A DNA stretch of 64,000 nucleotides from Propionibacteriaceae bacterium P6A17 (GCA_000619965.1 JHVD01000008.1:1-64000); one strand, 5' to 3'. Shown: positions 1 through 10,370, counted from the stretch's first letter. Numbers and translations: made by a program. Notes: a model not told the origin generated them from the sequence alone.

Positions 1-317
1 CGACCGGGTCGTCGAGCTTGGCGCAACACCCTCGACGGGAACCGTCGGGGACTCGTATGACAACGCCCTCGCCGAGGCGGTCAACAACCTCTACAAGACC
101 GAGCTGATCCGCCAGCGCGGCCCCTGGAGGACCGTCGAGCAGGTCGAGCTCGCGACGCTCGAATGGGTGTGGTGGTGGAACCATCAACGCCTGCACGGCG
201 AACTCGGCATGCGCACCCCGATCGAGATCGAGGACGCGTACTACGCTGACCTCGAATCAGGCCTCCCGGCGACCGCCGGACAGGGAAACCGATAGGAACG
301 AAACCCAGGCCGATTCA
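1..317 (+). mobile_element. Right end of an IS3-family insertion sequence, cut by the window edge
   Basis: The segment holds the end of an IS3-type transposase and a short tail. A likely right terminal inverted repeat ends GGCCGATTCA at 308-317; IS3 elements typically end in CA. The sequence after 317 reads straight into a HicA-like toxin, so the element appears to have landed at the toxin's 5' end. The left end is outside the window, so the boundary at 317 is inferred. Confidence 0.65.
2..295 (+). CDS. IS3-family transposase OrfB, C-terminal fragment
   Basis: This is the last 97 residues of an rve-type integrase core that moves an IS3-family element. The fragment shows the final part of the DDE active site in GDSYDNALAE, where the Glu at fragment residue 25 would be the third acidic residue. 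It is followed by the usual WWWNHQRLHGEL region and a short tail. The 5' part with the first two Asp residues lies outside the window. The stop at 293-295 is 22 bases before the inferred IS end. Family assignment is secure; whether the whole element is intact cannot be seen. Confidence 0.85.
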   Translation, partial: DRVVELGATPSTGTVGDSYDNALAEAVNNLYKTELIRQRGPWRTVEQVELATLEWVWWWNHQRLHGELGMRTPIEIEDAYYADLESGLPATAGQGNR

Positions 318-484
318 AACTCGTCAAGCTGCTGCGCGAGGCAGGGTTCACCCCTTGGCAAGGCAAGGGCGACCATGAGGTGTGGCGCTGCGGTTCGGTA
401 TCGGTGGTCATCACACAGACTCGTGAGGTATCGCCCAAGGTCACGCGGGATGCGCTCAAGGCGATCGAGAGGAGCAAGGAATGA
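318..484 (+). pseudogene. HicA-like mRNA interferase toxin lacking its start codon
   Basis: The frame just past the IS end encodes about 55 residues resembling HicA/YcfA toxins. It begins with a helix reading KLVKLLREAGF, then a KGDHEVW segment matching the family's KGSHxxF catalytic region, a beta strand VSVVIT, and a final helix DALKAIERS. HicA proteins are about 60 residues, so only the first few residues and the start codon are missing. No ATG, GTG or TTG lies in frame between the IS and the conserved region. The stop TGA (482-484) overlaps the antitoxin ATG (481-483), the usual hicAB coupling. The toxin was probably inactivated by the IS insertion unless a fused or IS-supplied start exists. 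Confidence 0.6.
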
Positions 485-852
485 GCAGGATCGAGGTGAC
501 CGCCAGTCGGTGGGCTGGCGGCTGGGAGTTGGAGATCGGCGAGGACCAACACACGTCCGTTCGCGACCTGCGCAATGCGCGTCAGCAGGTGATCGACTTC
601 CTTGATACGGTCGATGAGGAGGTTGATCACAGCACGTGGGAGGTTGAGATCATCCCCATGATCGGCGAACTTGCTGATGTCGTGGCAGATGCCCGTCGTG
701 CCACCAAGGAGGCTGCCGAAGCCACGGAAGCAGCCGCCCGCCAGTCGCGTGCTGCCGCTCGGAGACTTCGCCAGGCAGGTTACTCGGTGAGTGAGTCGGC
801 CGCGATTCTGGGCGTCTCACGTGGCCGCGTCTCGCAGCTCGTCAATTCATAA
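481..852 (+). CDS. HicB-like antitoxin with C-terminal helix-turn-helix
   Basis: This 123-residue protein has a short beta-rich N-terminus (about residues 1-45) resembling the HicB RNase-H-like antitoxin domain. An alanine/arginine-rich helical stretch follows (about 65-98). The C-terminal helix-turn-helix (about 100-122) reads YSVSESAAILGVSRGRVSQL. HicB antitoxins bind HicA and repress their own operon. The ATG overlaps the toxin stop by ATGA, so this partner was translated by coupling. With the toxin start lost it is now probably an orphan. The domain call rests on context plus the HTH; the N-terminal similarity is weak. Confidence 0.6.
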   Translation: MSRIEVTASRWAGGWELEIGEDQHTSVRDLRNARQQVIDFLDTVDEEVDHSTWEVEIIPMIGELADVVADARRATKEAAEATEAAARQSRAAARRLRQAGYSVSESAAILGVSRGRVSQLVNS

Positions 853-863
853 CCGACGTCGAA

Positions 864-2200
864 CTAGGTGTGATCCTGCGCTGCGCCCTCGACCGCGGCG
901 AGTCCCAGAGGATGGCGCTCACCGGCCTGTCGCAGGCCCGCGTCACGCAGCGGGCACTCCAGCTCGCCGACGTGCACAAGGTTGGGGTCGAGCTCTCCCA
1001 TGGCCCGTTCGACGGCCCCTGCCGCGACGAGGGCCGCGTCGGGCAGTATGTGCCCGTAGGTGCCCACTGTCGACTGGATGGACTCGTGCCCCAAGCGGCA
1101 CTGGATGACCGGCAGCGGCACGCCTTGGTGTATCAGCCATGAGGCGTGGGTGTGGCGCAGGTCGTGGACGCGGGGGCGCTTGAGGATGCCTAACTGCTCG
1201 ACTGCGGCACGCCAGATTCGGGGGGTGGAAGTTCTGGTGTCGGATACGTCCGCCCTCGGGTGCGCAGAATGCGAGCTCGTCACGGGGACCGGATTCGACG
1301 ACGTCGCGGACTGCGGCCAATGTCGAGGGGGAGAGACCGATCGTGCGGATGGAGCGCCGCAATTGGGGCGTGCCGAGATAGACGCCCTGCGCCCCCTTCT
1401 TCCAGGCTCGTGCGACGCGCACGCTGGGCACTTCGCCGTCGAGGTCGAAGACGGCCGGGGCGAGGGCGGTGGCCTCACCGAATCGCATCCCCGTGCCTAC
1501 TGGGAGCGCCACGAACGGGCGGTATCGCTGCGGGGTGGCGCGGTAGACGCGCTGGAACTCGGCCCGCGTGAGGATGCACATCTCGTGCGGGGTCGCGTCC
1601 TGCGGCACCTGCACGCCCTTGGCGCGGTTGCTTGTGCCGTAGCGCTCGTCGGCGGAGGCGAGGACCGTGGAGAGGAGCCGCTGCGCATTCTCGATCGTCG
1701 TGGGGGGAAATGTGCTGCGGTTCTGGCATGGCCGGGCGGGTTTCGCCGTGCTTGGTTGCGGCGATGGCGGCAGCGGCCTTCTCGCGGGCGATCGCCGAGC
1801 GGTGGGTGAGCTGCTGGCGCTGCCATGACACCCACGCCTGAATCTGCTCGCGGGTGAGGAGTTCGAGGGGGATGCGTCCGAGTCGCGGAAGCCAAGTGCG
1901 GGACGCCCCCGCGCGATCCCCGGCGACGGTGCCGGGTGTTGCGTGTGAGGCAAGCGCGTCGAGGTCCTGCTCGAGCCACTCCCCGAGGGCCGGGATCTCG
2001 TCGTCGTGGTAGGCCATGCCGTCGCGGAGCCTGCGCGCCTCGGCCCAACCGAACTGGGTGGCGTAGTCGATGAATCGCTGCGCTTCCTCGGGGCTGTCGA
2101 AGGTCTCGCTGGTGGGGGTCTGCCCGGGGCGCTCACGGACTTGGACGCGCCAGCGGAGGGTACCGGCGCGGAGCTTGACGGGACGTGGGGTGGTGGCCAT
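864..2200 (-). pseudogene. Tyrosine-type site-specific integrase, two frameshifts
   Basis: Three consecutive minus-strand frames together encode one phage/ICE-type tyrosine recombinase. The first runs from ATG at 2200 to about 1735 (N-terminal arm and core-binding domain). The second runs from about 1735 to 1225, with the catalytic Arg in GTGMRFGEA. The third runs from 1225 to 864, with HDLRHTHAS, LGHESIQST and the Tyr in VGTYGHI. All expected catalytic residues remain. Removing one base near 1735 and one from the G6 run at 1220-1225 gives a single 445-codon frame. The gene lies beside the 3' end of tRNA-His and points away from it, the usual layout of an element integrated in a tRNA gene. 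Sequencing error at the homopolymer is possible. Confidence 0.8.
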
Positions 2201-2275
2201 GAGAGCATGACACGCGGATAGTAGCGGCCGGAGTAGCGCTCCAGCGCGTGTAGTTCGCATCACGCCTAGCCACCT

Positions 2276-2352
2276 TGGGGTGAGTAACGGGGCTTGAACC
2301 CGCGACCTTCTGGACCACAACCAGACGCTCTACCAGCTGAGCTATACCCACC
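2276..2352 (-). tRNA. tRNA-His (GTG), CCA encoded
   Basis: On the minus strand the acceptor GTGGGTA (2351-2345) pairs with TACTCAC (2286-2280). There is an extra 5' G at 2352 as in all tRNA-His, and CCA is encoded at 2278-2276. The anticodon loop reads TTGTGGT. Its 3' end faces the integrase and is the likely attachment site. Confidence 0.95.
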
Positions 2353-2451
2353 GTGGCCGCCATTGGCGACGTCGCTGAACTATACCGTACCGCGGCCCTC
2401 GGAGTGAAACTGGGACGAAGGCCCCCCGGCCTCCCCAGGCCTGGCGGGTGG

Positions 2452-3105
2452 TCAGCCCTTGTCGGAGACGGTTTCTGGTGCCTCACCGGCCGCGGTCCCG
2501 AGGCCGGTGAGGGAGCCTTGGTGCCGTCGGGCCATGAGCGTGAGATCCTGCGCCGACGGGCCGGGCGGCGGCACGAACAGCGCCTCCCGGTAGTAGCGCA
2601 GCTCTTCGATCGACTCCTGGATGTCGGCCAGCGCGCGATGGTTGCCCGACTTCGCGGGCGCCTTGTAGAGCGCCTTCGGGTACCAGCGGCGGGCCAGCTC
2701 CTTGATGCTGGAGACGTCGACGTTGCGGTAGTGGAGGTGCTGTTCGAGCGCGGGCATGTACTTCGCGAGGAACATGCGGTCCGTCCCGACGGTATTGCCG
2801 GCCAGAGGCACCCTTCGCTGGGTGGGACAATACTCGCGGACGTAGGCGAGCACCTGAGCCTCCGCCTCCGCGACGCTCACGCCGTCTTCGAGCAGCGGCA
2901 ACAGGCCGGACTTGGTGTGCATGTCGCGGACGAAGTCGCCCATGTTGGCGAGCTGCGCGTTGCTGGGCCGGATCACGATGTCGACGCCCTCACCCAGCAC
3001 GTTGAGCTCGCCGTCGGTGACGAGCGCCGCCACCTCGCAGAGCCCGTCCGCCTCCAGATCGAGGCCCGTCATCTCGCAGTCGATCCACACCAAGTATTCG
3101 CTCAC
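2452..3105 (-). CDS. orn: Oligoribonuclease
   Basis: A 217-residue DEDDh 3'-5' exoribonuclease that degrades short RNA oligomers and pGpG to mononucleotides in the cytoplasm. Motif I is WIDCEMTGLD near the N-terminus. The ExoII region is GNTVGTDRMFL, followed by YRNVDVSSIKELARRW and the His/Asp motif NHRALADIQESI, all as in Orn. Length is slightly above the usual ~180-200 because of a 20-residue C-terminal extension. The GTG start at 3105 is chosen because a TAGGCT -10 lies 7 bases upstream, implying a leaderless mRNA, and because Orn proteins begin just before this motif. The gene is divergent from a lipoprotein gene. Confidence 0.95.
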   Translation of the reverse strand: MSEYLVWIDCEMTGLDLEADGLCEVAALVTDGELNVLGEGVDIVIRPSNAQLANMGDFVRDMHTKSGLLPLLEDGVSVAEAEAQVLAYVREYCPTQRRVPLAGNTVGTDRMFLAKYMPALEQHLHYRNVDVSSIKELARRWYPKALYKAPAKSGNHRALADIQESIEELRYYREALFVPPPGPSAQDLTLMARRHQGSLTGLGTAAGEAPETVSDKG

Positions 3106-3112
3106 CCAGCCG

Positions 3113-3118
3113 AGCCTA
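3113..3118 (-). promoter_or_regulatory. -10 box of orn (leaderless)
   Basis: TAGGCT on the minus strand lies 7 bases before the GTG start, so transcription should begin at or next to the start codon. Confidence 0.6.
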
Positions 3119-3133
3119 CCCCGTCGGCGCCTG

Positions 3134-3162
3134 TTCACCGACAGCACTCCGACGCCTACACT
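3134..3162 (+). promoter_or_regulatory. Promoter of the lipoprotein gene (leaderless)
   Basis: TTCACC at 3134-3139 and TACACT at 3157-3162 are separated by 17 bases. The ATG follows 7 bases after the -10 box. Confidence 0.6.
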
Positions 3163-3169
3163 TGCCCCC

Positions 3170-3868
3170 ATGAGACTCGCCCGACTGGCCCTCGTCGCGG
3201 CCCTGCCCTTCGCACTCGCCGCGTGCAGCTCGGCTGGCCCCGACTCCTCCGACACGCCGTCGGCGCAGGCGTCCGCGTCGCCCGCGCCCACCGGGACGCC
3301 TGTCGCCACCGACGAGCCATCCGGGTCGGTCGTGGCTCCGGAGCCCGTCGAATCCCCCAATACCGACGAGCAGTGGGACGACTGGTCCACGCAGCGGCTC
3401 CCGGCCGTGGGCGAAGTCGACGGCGTCATCCAACTCATCCGGCTGCGCTTCGGTGACGACTCCATCGACGGGCACATCCGCGTCGCGCTGCCCGAGGGCA
3501 TGATCCAGGGGGAGGGTGTCGACTACTGCCCCGACGGGCCCCTGCCGGCCGAGATGGTGGGATTCGGGGAGCACTGGTCGAGCCAGCGAACGCTCGTGGC
3601 CGGGTGGATCGTCTGCGACACGTCCGCGTCCTTCACCCTCGACGAGTGGGGTGCGGAGTCGATCGTCCCGGCGCCCACGCGCGCCGACGGCGTCTGGCGG
3701 GTCGACCTCGGCGAGGCGTTCAGCCCCGAGCCCACCATCGGGCTCTTCCGGCTGCGCCTGGAGTTCGACGGCGCCGTCACCTCCGCCTCCGAGGGCGGCA
3801 ACGTCGACGGCACGACGGTCACCTGGCGTGCCGGCGGCCCCGCCTCGGCCGAGGCCAAGGACTCCTGA
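3170..3868 (+). CDS. Secreted lipoprotein of unknown function
   Basis: A 232-residue protein with a lipoprotein signal peptide: MRLAR, a hydrophobic core, then the lipobox LAAC with Cys at about residue 20. A Ser/Pro/Thr/Ala-rich linker follows to about residue 60, then a roughly 170-residue globular domain with two cysteines (VDYCPDG and IVCDTS). It should be lipidated and anchored on the outer face of the membrane. The domain is not one I recognise; its beta-rich, acidic composition would fit a small binding domain. The ATG at 3170 is set by the signal peptide and by the -10 box 7 bases upstream. Transcribed divergently from orn; the next gene is tRNA-Arg. Confidence 0.8.
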   Translation: MRLARLALVAALPFALAACSSAGPDSSDTPSAQASASPAPTGTPVATDEPSGSVVAPEPVESPNTDEQWDDWSTQRLPAVGEVDGVIQLIRLRFGDDSIDGHIRVALPEGMIQGEGVDYCPDGPLPAEMVGFGEHWSSQRTLVAGWIVCDTSASFTLDEWGAESIVPAPTRADGVWRVDLGEAFSPEPTIGLFRLRLEFDGAVTSASEGGNVDGTTVTWRAGGPASAEAKDS

Positions 3869-3894
3869 CCGAAGACGGTATGCTGCTGGCCCGG

Positions 3895-3967
<73 letters not shown>

Positions 3968-4018
3968 CTCCACCCCGCGACGGGTCGCGGGACGCCGTCG
4001 GGGCCCTCGGGTTGCCGG

Positions 4019-4024
4019 TAGGCT
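4019..4024 (+). promoter_or_regulatory. -10 box of the PrsW-like gene (leaderless)
   Basis: TAGGCT ends 8 bases before the ATG at 4033. No Shine-Dalgarno is visible. Confidence 0.5.
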
Positions 4025-4032
4025 GGGGACCC

Positions 4033-5367
4033 ATGAGCCAGGTCACCGAACGCGAGCGACGTCTCGACGCCGTCCCGTCGGCAGTCCGGCGCCCCTGGTG
4101 GCGGCGCGCGCTGCGCAGCCCGGTGCTGTGGCTCACCTTGGTGCTCGTGCCCGTCTACGTGCTGATGCTGCGTGACCAGTGGCTCATGTTCTCCACCCCG
4201 CAGCAGTTCGAGGACGGGACGGAGACGATCGCGTTCACTCGGCAGACGCTCGAGCAGGCGGCGAAGCTGGCCGCGCCGACCGCGCTCGTGTACTCGCTGC
4301 TGTTCGTCTGGCTCGACCGCTTCCGCCCGCAGCGCCCGCTCGTGTGGCTGCTGACCTTCGGCTGGGGGGCCGCGGTGTCGACGTGGTGCTCGCTGCACAT
4401 CAACACCTGGATGGGTCAGCAGATGGCGACGACGGCCGCCGACGCCGACACGGGCTCGCGGGCAGCCATCTTCTCCGCACCCTTCAGCGAGGAGCTCACC
4501 AAGGCGACCGTGCTGTTCTGGCTCATCATCCTCATGCGCCGACAGATCGTCTCGCGGCTGAGCGTCGTCATGCTCTCCGGGCTGTGCGCCATCGGATTCG
4601 CGTTCGTGGAAAACATCATCTACTACGGTCGTGTGATCAGCTACGCGACGACGAACATCGCCGTAGCCAACCCCGAGGAGGCCGTGCGCGAGCTGGTGCT
4701 GCTGCGCGGCGTCTACACCTCGTTCGGGCACCCCCTGTTCACCATGATGACCGCGACAGGCCTCGTCGTGGCCGTGCAGGCCCGCTCGCGGATCGTGCGC
4801 ATCATGGCGCCCATTGCGGGCTTCCTACTGGCCGTGGCGGGGCACATGCTCTTCAACGGGCTCGCCTCCACCAGGCCCACGGAGGCGCTGAAGCCGCACT
4901 GGATCGTCGCGCTGATCCTCGTCGGGCTCATCACCATCTCGCTCGTCGTGTCCGTGGCCCAGCAGGGCCGGCTCATCCGCCACCGCCTCACCGACCACGT
5001 CCAAGCAGGATGGTTGTCGGAGCGCGACGTGGCGCTGTTCTCCGGGCCGCTCAAGCGCACCAACTACCTGTTCAAGGCGATGTTCTGGGGCCCGAAGCGC
5101 TGGTGGTGGAGCGCTGCGCTGGTGCGCCGGGTCACCGAGCTGGCGCAGCTCCGTGCCGACATGACCCGGGGCCTCGCCGCCGACGGCGCAGCGATGCGCG
5201 CCCACGACCTGATCGAGGAGATCGCGAGGTTGCGGCCCAAGGCGCTGTCCACCGACCCGGACGTGCGGTTCCTCGGCTGGCGTAAACCACGGGCCCGACG
5301 TCGCGACGTGCCGCAGGCCCAGTACCCGGGCCCGGCAGGCCTCGGCGGGAACTGGCCGGCACGATGA
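4033..5367 (+). CDS. PrsW-family intramembrane metalloprotease
   Basis: A 444-residue multi-pass membrane protein of the PrsW/CAAX-protease-like superfamily, which cleaves membrane-embedded substrates such as anti-sigma factors. The family motifs are all present: EELTK at 153-157, FVEN at 191-194, His in FGHP at 233, and HMLFN at 271-275. At least seven hydrophobic segments lie between residues 30 and 310, then a long hydrophilic C-terminal tail (about 315-444). The ATG at 4033 is preferred over an upstream TTG because of the -10 spacing. Its stop overlaps the next ATG as ATGA, so it is translationally coupled to two dynamin-like GTPases. The substrate is unknown; the nearby sigma factor pair at 14 kb has no visible link. 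Confidence 0.85.
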   Translation: MSQVTERERRLDAVPSAVRRPWWRRALRSPVLWLTLVLVPVYVLMLRDQWLMFSTPQQFEDGTETIAFTRQTLEQAAKLAAPTALVYSLLFVWLDRFRPQRPLVWLLTFGWGAAVSTWCSLHINTWMGQQMATTAADADTGSRAAIFSAPFSEELTKATVLFWLIILMRRQIVSRLSVVMLSGLCAIGFAFVENIIYYGRVISYATTNIAVANPEEAVRELVLLRGVYTSFGHPLFTMMTATGLVVAVQARSRIVRIMAPIAGFLLAVAGHMLFNGLASTRPTEALKPHWIVALILVGLITISLVVSVAQQGRLIRHRLTDHVQAGWLSERDVALFSGPLKRTNYLFKAMFWGPKRWWWSAALVRRVTELAQLRADMTRGLAADGAAMRAHDLIEEIARLRPKALSTDPDVRFLGWRKPRARRRDVPQAQYPGPAGLGGNWPAR

Positions 5368-7037
5368 CCCTCGCCGACGCCCTCGACGACCTCCTCGGCG
5401 TCCTGCCCGAGGCCGACTTCCCGCTGCCGCTGCCCAGCGCCGACGAGCACCGTGCGGCCGCCGCCGCTGCCGCTGGCCAGATCCGCGACTACCTCCTCGC
5501 GCGAGCGGAGCGCCTCGACGCGCCGCTGCTGGCCGTCGTCGGCGGCTCCACGGGGGCCGGCAAGTCGACGATCGTCAACTCGCTGCTGCGCGCCCAGGTC
5601 TCCCGCCCCGGAGTGCGCCGCCCGACGACCCGCTCGCCGGTGCTCGTGTGCCACCCCTCCGACGCGGAGTGGTTCCGCTCGGGGCGCGTGCTGCCCGAGC
5701 TCACCCGCACCGCCACCGAGATCCCCGACTCGCGGGCCCTGCTCGTCGTCGAGTCCGCCGACATCCCCGACGGGCTCGCCATCCTCGACGCACCCGACGT
5801 CGACTCGATCGACGACGACAACCGCGCCCTCGCGCGCCAGCTCCTGCAGGCGGCCGACCTGTGGCTGTTCACGACGTCGGCCGCGCGCTACGCCGACGCG
5901 GTGCCCTGGGGGTTCCTCAGGGACGCGGCGGCCCGGGAGCTGTTCCTGGGCGTCGTCGTCAACCGTTGCCCGCCGCAGTCCATCCGCGAGGTGGCGCCGG
6001 ACCTGGCCTCAATGCTCGCCGAGGAGGGGCTTGGGGATGCGCCGCTGTTCGCCATCGAGGAGCAGCCGCTGGTCGACGGGATGTTGCGCGACGCCGACGT
6101 CGCCCCGATCCGCCGCTGGCTCGGACGGCTGGCGTCGGAGTCGGAGGCGCGGACGGCGGTCGTGAAGCAGTCCCTGGGCGGGGCCCTGCGCCAGCTCGAC
6201 GAGACGACGCAGGCCCTGCTGGCAGGGCTTGCCGACCAGCGCGCGGCCAGCTCGGACCTGCGTTCACAGGCGCTGGGCGCCTTCGAGGACGCCGCCGTGC
6301 GCATCGGCACCGCTGTCGGCGACGGTTCCATGCTGCGCGGCGAGATCATCGCGCACTGGCACGACGTCGTCGGCACCACCGAACTGCTTCGGGGCCTCGA
6401 CGACCGCGTCGCCTCCCTGCGCGCGGTCACGAGGCGCTGGCTGCGCGCCGAACCGAAGGCGGAGGAGGCCAACCGGGCGGTCTCGGACCAGCTCGCCGAG
6501 GTGCTCACCGACACCTCCTGGTCCGCGGTGGAGAACGTCGTCGACGCGTGGTCGCGCACGTCGTGGGGGCGCAGTTTCCTCACCGACGAGCTGCGCGCGC
6601 TGTCGCCGGACTTCCGCGAGCGGGCGGAGGCGTCGGTGCGCGGCTGGCAGCAGGACATCCTTGGGCTCGTCACCGAACAGGGGCGCGGCAAGCGCTTTCG
6701 CGCCCGGCTGATGGCGTTCGGCACCAATGCGCTCGGCCTGGCGCTGATGGTGGCGGTGTTCATGTCCACCGGCGGCCTCACCGGCACCGAGGCGGGCATC
6801 GCCGGCGGCACGTCACTGCTGGCGCAGCGGGTGCTCGAGTCCGTGTTCGGGGCGGGCGCCGTCGAGCGTCTGACGAAGGAATCGCGCGGCCTGCTCGACG
6901 CGCGCGTGCAGGAGCTGATCGTCGAGGAGGCGTCGCGCTACACGCGGGCCTTGGACGCCGTCGCGGCGCCGACGGCCGTGGCCGAGCGTCTCGAGTCGGC
7001 GGCGGGAGCGGTGCGGGAAGCGAGGCAGGCGCTGTGA
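5364..7037 (+). CDS. Dynamin-like GTPase, first of a coupled pair
   Basis: A 557-residue protein with a dynamin/YfjP-type GTPase domain. The P-loop GSTGAGKS is at 61-68, a switch region PTTRSPV follows, and the G3 motif is DAPD at 142-145. An Ala-rich helical middle region follows, then a hydrophobic Gly-rich segment (about 450-485) that could insert in or touch the membrane, and a C-terminal helix. Bacterial dynamin-like proteins often occur as adjacent pairs that remodel or repair membranes. The start overlaps the PrsW-like stop (ATGA) and its own stop overlaps the next GTG (GTGA), so the three genes form one coupled operon. The role here is inferred. Confidence 0.75.
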   Translation: MTLADALDDLLGVLPEADFPLPLPSADEHRAAAAAAAGQIRDYLLARAERLDAPLLAVVGGSTGAGKSTIVNSLLRAQVSRPGVRRPTTRSPVLVCHPSDAEWFRSGRVLPELTRTATEIPDSRALLVVESADIPDGLAILDAPDVDSIDDDNRALARQLLQAADLWLFTTSAARYADAVPWGFLRDAAARELFLGVVVNRCPPQSIREVAPDLASMLAEEGLGDAPLFAIEEQPLVDGMLRDADVAPIRRWLGRLASESEARTAVVKQSLGGALRQLDETTQALLAGLADQRAASSDLRSQALGAFEDAAVRIGTAVGDGSMLRGEIIAHWHDVVGTTELLRGLDDRVASLRAVTRRWLRAEPKAEEANRAVSDQLAEVLTDTSWSAVENVVDAWSRTSWGRSFLTDELRALSPDFRERAEASVRGWQQDILGLVTEQGRGKRFRARLMAFGTNALGLALMVAVFMSTGGLTGTEAGIAGGTSLLAQRVLESVFGAGAVERLTKESRGLLDARVQELIVEEASRYTRALDAVAAPTAVAERLESAAGAVREARQAL

Positions 7038-8560
7038 TCGAGGAGGCATTGGGCGGGCTCGAGGCCTACCTTGCGGTGGCCGGAGGCCACATCGATGAGG
7101 CCACCGAGGCGCGCGCGCAGGAGCTGCTGCGGTTCGCCGACCAGCGCCTGCGCGCCGGTGCACAGACCGTCGTGGCGCTGGCCGGGGCGACGGGTTCCGG
7201 CAAATCGTCGCTCACCAACGCCATCTCCGGTACGCAGCACGCCCGCGTCGCGGCGCGTCGCCCGACGACGTCGAGCCCCCTCGCGGTCAGCTTCTCCGCG
7301 ACGAACGCCCCGCTGCTCGACCTGCTCGGCATCGCCACCCGCAGGGAGGCCGCCCCGCCGCTCTCGGGCATGGAGGAGGTCGTGCTCGTGGATCTGCCCG
7401 ACCACGACTCCACGCAGCGCGCCCACCGCGAGGAAGTCGATCGGCTCGTGCGGCTGGTGGACCAGTTCGTGTTCGTCGTCGACCCGCAGAAGTACGCCGA
7501 CAACGCCCTCCATGCCGGCTACCTGCGCCCGCTCGCAGGCCACCGCGAAGTCATCACCGTCGTCCTCAACCACGCCGACGAACTCACCGGCGGCGAACCC
7601 ATCCTCGACGGCGACGAGCTCGACTCGCGCGTCGGCGACGTCGTCGCGCACCTGCGCACGCTCCTCGACGCCGACGGGCTCGCCGGTGTCCCCATCTTCG
7701 CGACCAACGCTTCGACGGGGGAGGGCGTGGACCTGCTGCGCCGCTGGCTCGCCAGGATCGCCACGCGGAAGGCCGCGATGCGTGAGCGCCTCGCCGCAGA
7801 CCTGCGCGGGCTCGTCGCGGACCTCGAGCGCGAGGGCGGTCGGGCCGAGGGGCTGCACGAGTCGGCCATCGTCGAGCTGAAGCGCGACGTCGCCGCCGCG
7901 GCGGGCGTGCCCCGCATGGCCCAGGCGGTCCGTCGGGCCGTCCAGCGCCGGGGTGCGATGCTGCAGCGCATCGGCGGCGGCACCCCCGACGAGCACCTCG
8001 CGCTCCCGAGCCACCGGGTTGCCGGCGCGGGCGACGATGCCCGCGCCGGTCAGGCCGTCCGCAGGTTCGTCACAGAAGCCACCGACTGCCTGCCCCCACG
8101 CTGGCGCGAGGAGGCCCGTCGGGGCATCCTGCAGGGCCCCGCCAAACGGCTGCCCGCAGCCGTCGACCAGGCGATGCGCGACGTCGACCTCTCGGACATG
8201 GAGGCCCCGGTCGGCTGGGGGCTGGTGCGGCTGGTGAAGTGGATGCCCATCGTCGCCGCGCTCGGCATCGCCGGCTGGGTGGCCTACCAGATCTTCTGGG
8301 GCGCAGGCAGCGTCGGCCTGCAGATCGTCACCATCCTGGGAGCCTCCCTCGCCGCGCTCGTGGTGGTCTCGCTGCTGGGCGACGGCATCCTGCGGCTCAC
8401 CGCGCGCAAGGCTGGGCGCACCACTGGGCGCAGGCTCACGTCGGCCGTGGACGAGCAGGTCGAGCGGCTGATCGTCGACGCGGTGCAGCAGGAGCTGGAG
8501 GCGCACGTCGCCGCGGAATCCGCGCTGGGGCGGATGGCTGGCATACTGGCACGCGGCTAG
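7034..8560 (+). CDS. Dynamin-like GTPase, second of the pair, membrane-anchored
   Basis: A 508-residue GTPase with P-loop GATGSGKS (51-58), G3 motif DLPD (120-123) and G4-like NHAD (179-182). An Arg/Glu-rich helical region follows. Two clear transmembrane helices lie at about 402-420 and 428-447 (VGWGLVRLVKWMPIVAALGI and the following VTILGASLAALVVV). The GTG start at 7034 shares GTGA with the upstream stop. Unlike its partner it has strong membrane segments, so one subunit of a hetero-pair may anchor the other. The long open frame running back to 5648 in this frame is a GC-rich shadow and not part of the gene. Confidence 0.75.
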   Translation: MIEEALGGLEAYLAVAGGHIDEATEARAQELLRFADQRLRAGAQTVVALAGATGSGKSSLTNAISGTQHARVAARRPTTSSPLAVSFSATNAPLLDLLGIATRREAAPPLSGMEEVVLVDLPDHDSTQRAHREEVDRLVRLVDQFVFVVDPQKYADNALHAGYLRPLAGHREVITVVLNHADELTGGEPILDGDELDSRVGDVVAHLRTLLDADGLAGVPIFATNASTGEGVDLLRRWLARIATRKAAMRERLAADLRGLVADLEREGGRAEGLHESAIVELKRDVAAAAGVPRMAQAVRRAVQRRGAMLQRIGGGTPDEHLALPSHRVAGAGDDARAGQAVRRFVTEATDCLPPRWREEARRGILQGPAKRLPAAVDQAMRDVDLSDMEAPVGWGLVRLVKWMPIVAALGIAGWVAYQIFWGAGSVGLQIVTILGASLAALVVVSLLGDGILRLTARKAGRTTGRRLTSAVDEQVERLIVDAVQQELEAHVAAESALGRMAGILARG

Positions 8561-8604
8561 GGTTGCCCTCGGGCACCCCCAACTCATCTCCAGAAGGGAC
8601 TTCC

Positions 8605-10284
<1,680 letters not shown>

Positions 10285-10333
10285 CGCCAGCCGGGCTGCG
10301 GAGGCGCGCATGCGCCGACGACGGCCGGCCCGC

Positions 10334-10370
10334 GAGGGGCCCCACCGTCTGGGGACGGGTGGGGCCCCTC
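10334..10370 (+). terminator. Hairpin terminator after ettA
   Basis: A perfect 13-bp stem (10334-10346 with 10358-10370) encloses an 11-base loop, with no T-run. The promoter of the next gene starts 3 bases later. Confidence 0.7.

Noticed and set aside
5648-8560. A 970-codon open frame spanning both GTPase genes
   Set aside because: Its first two thirds are an Arg/Ala-rich GC shadow of the first GTPase. Only the part from 7034 has protein-like sequence, and the GTGA overlap gives a clear start.
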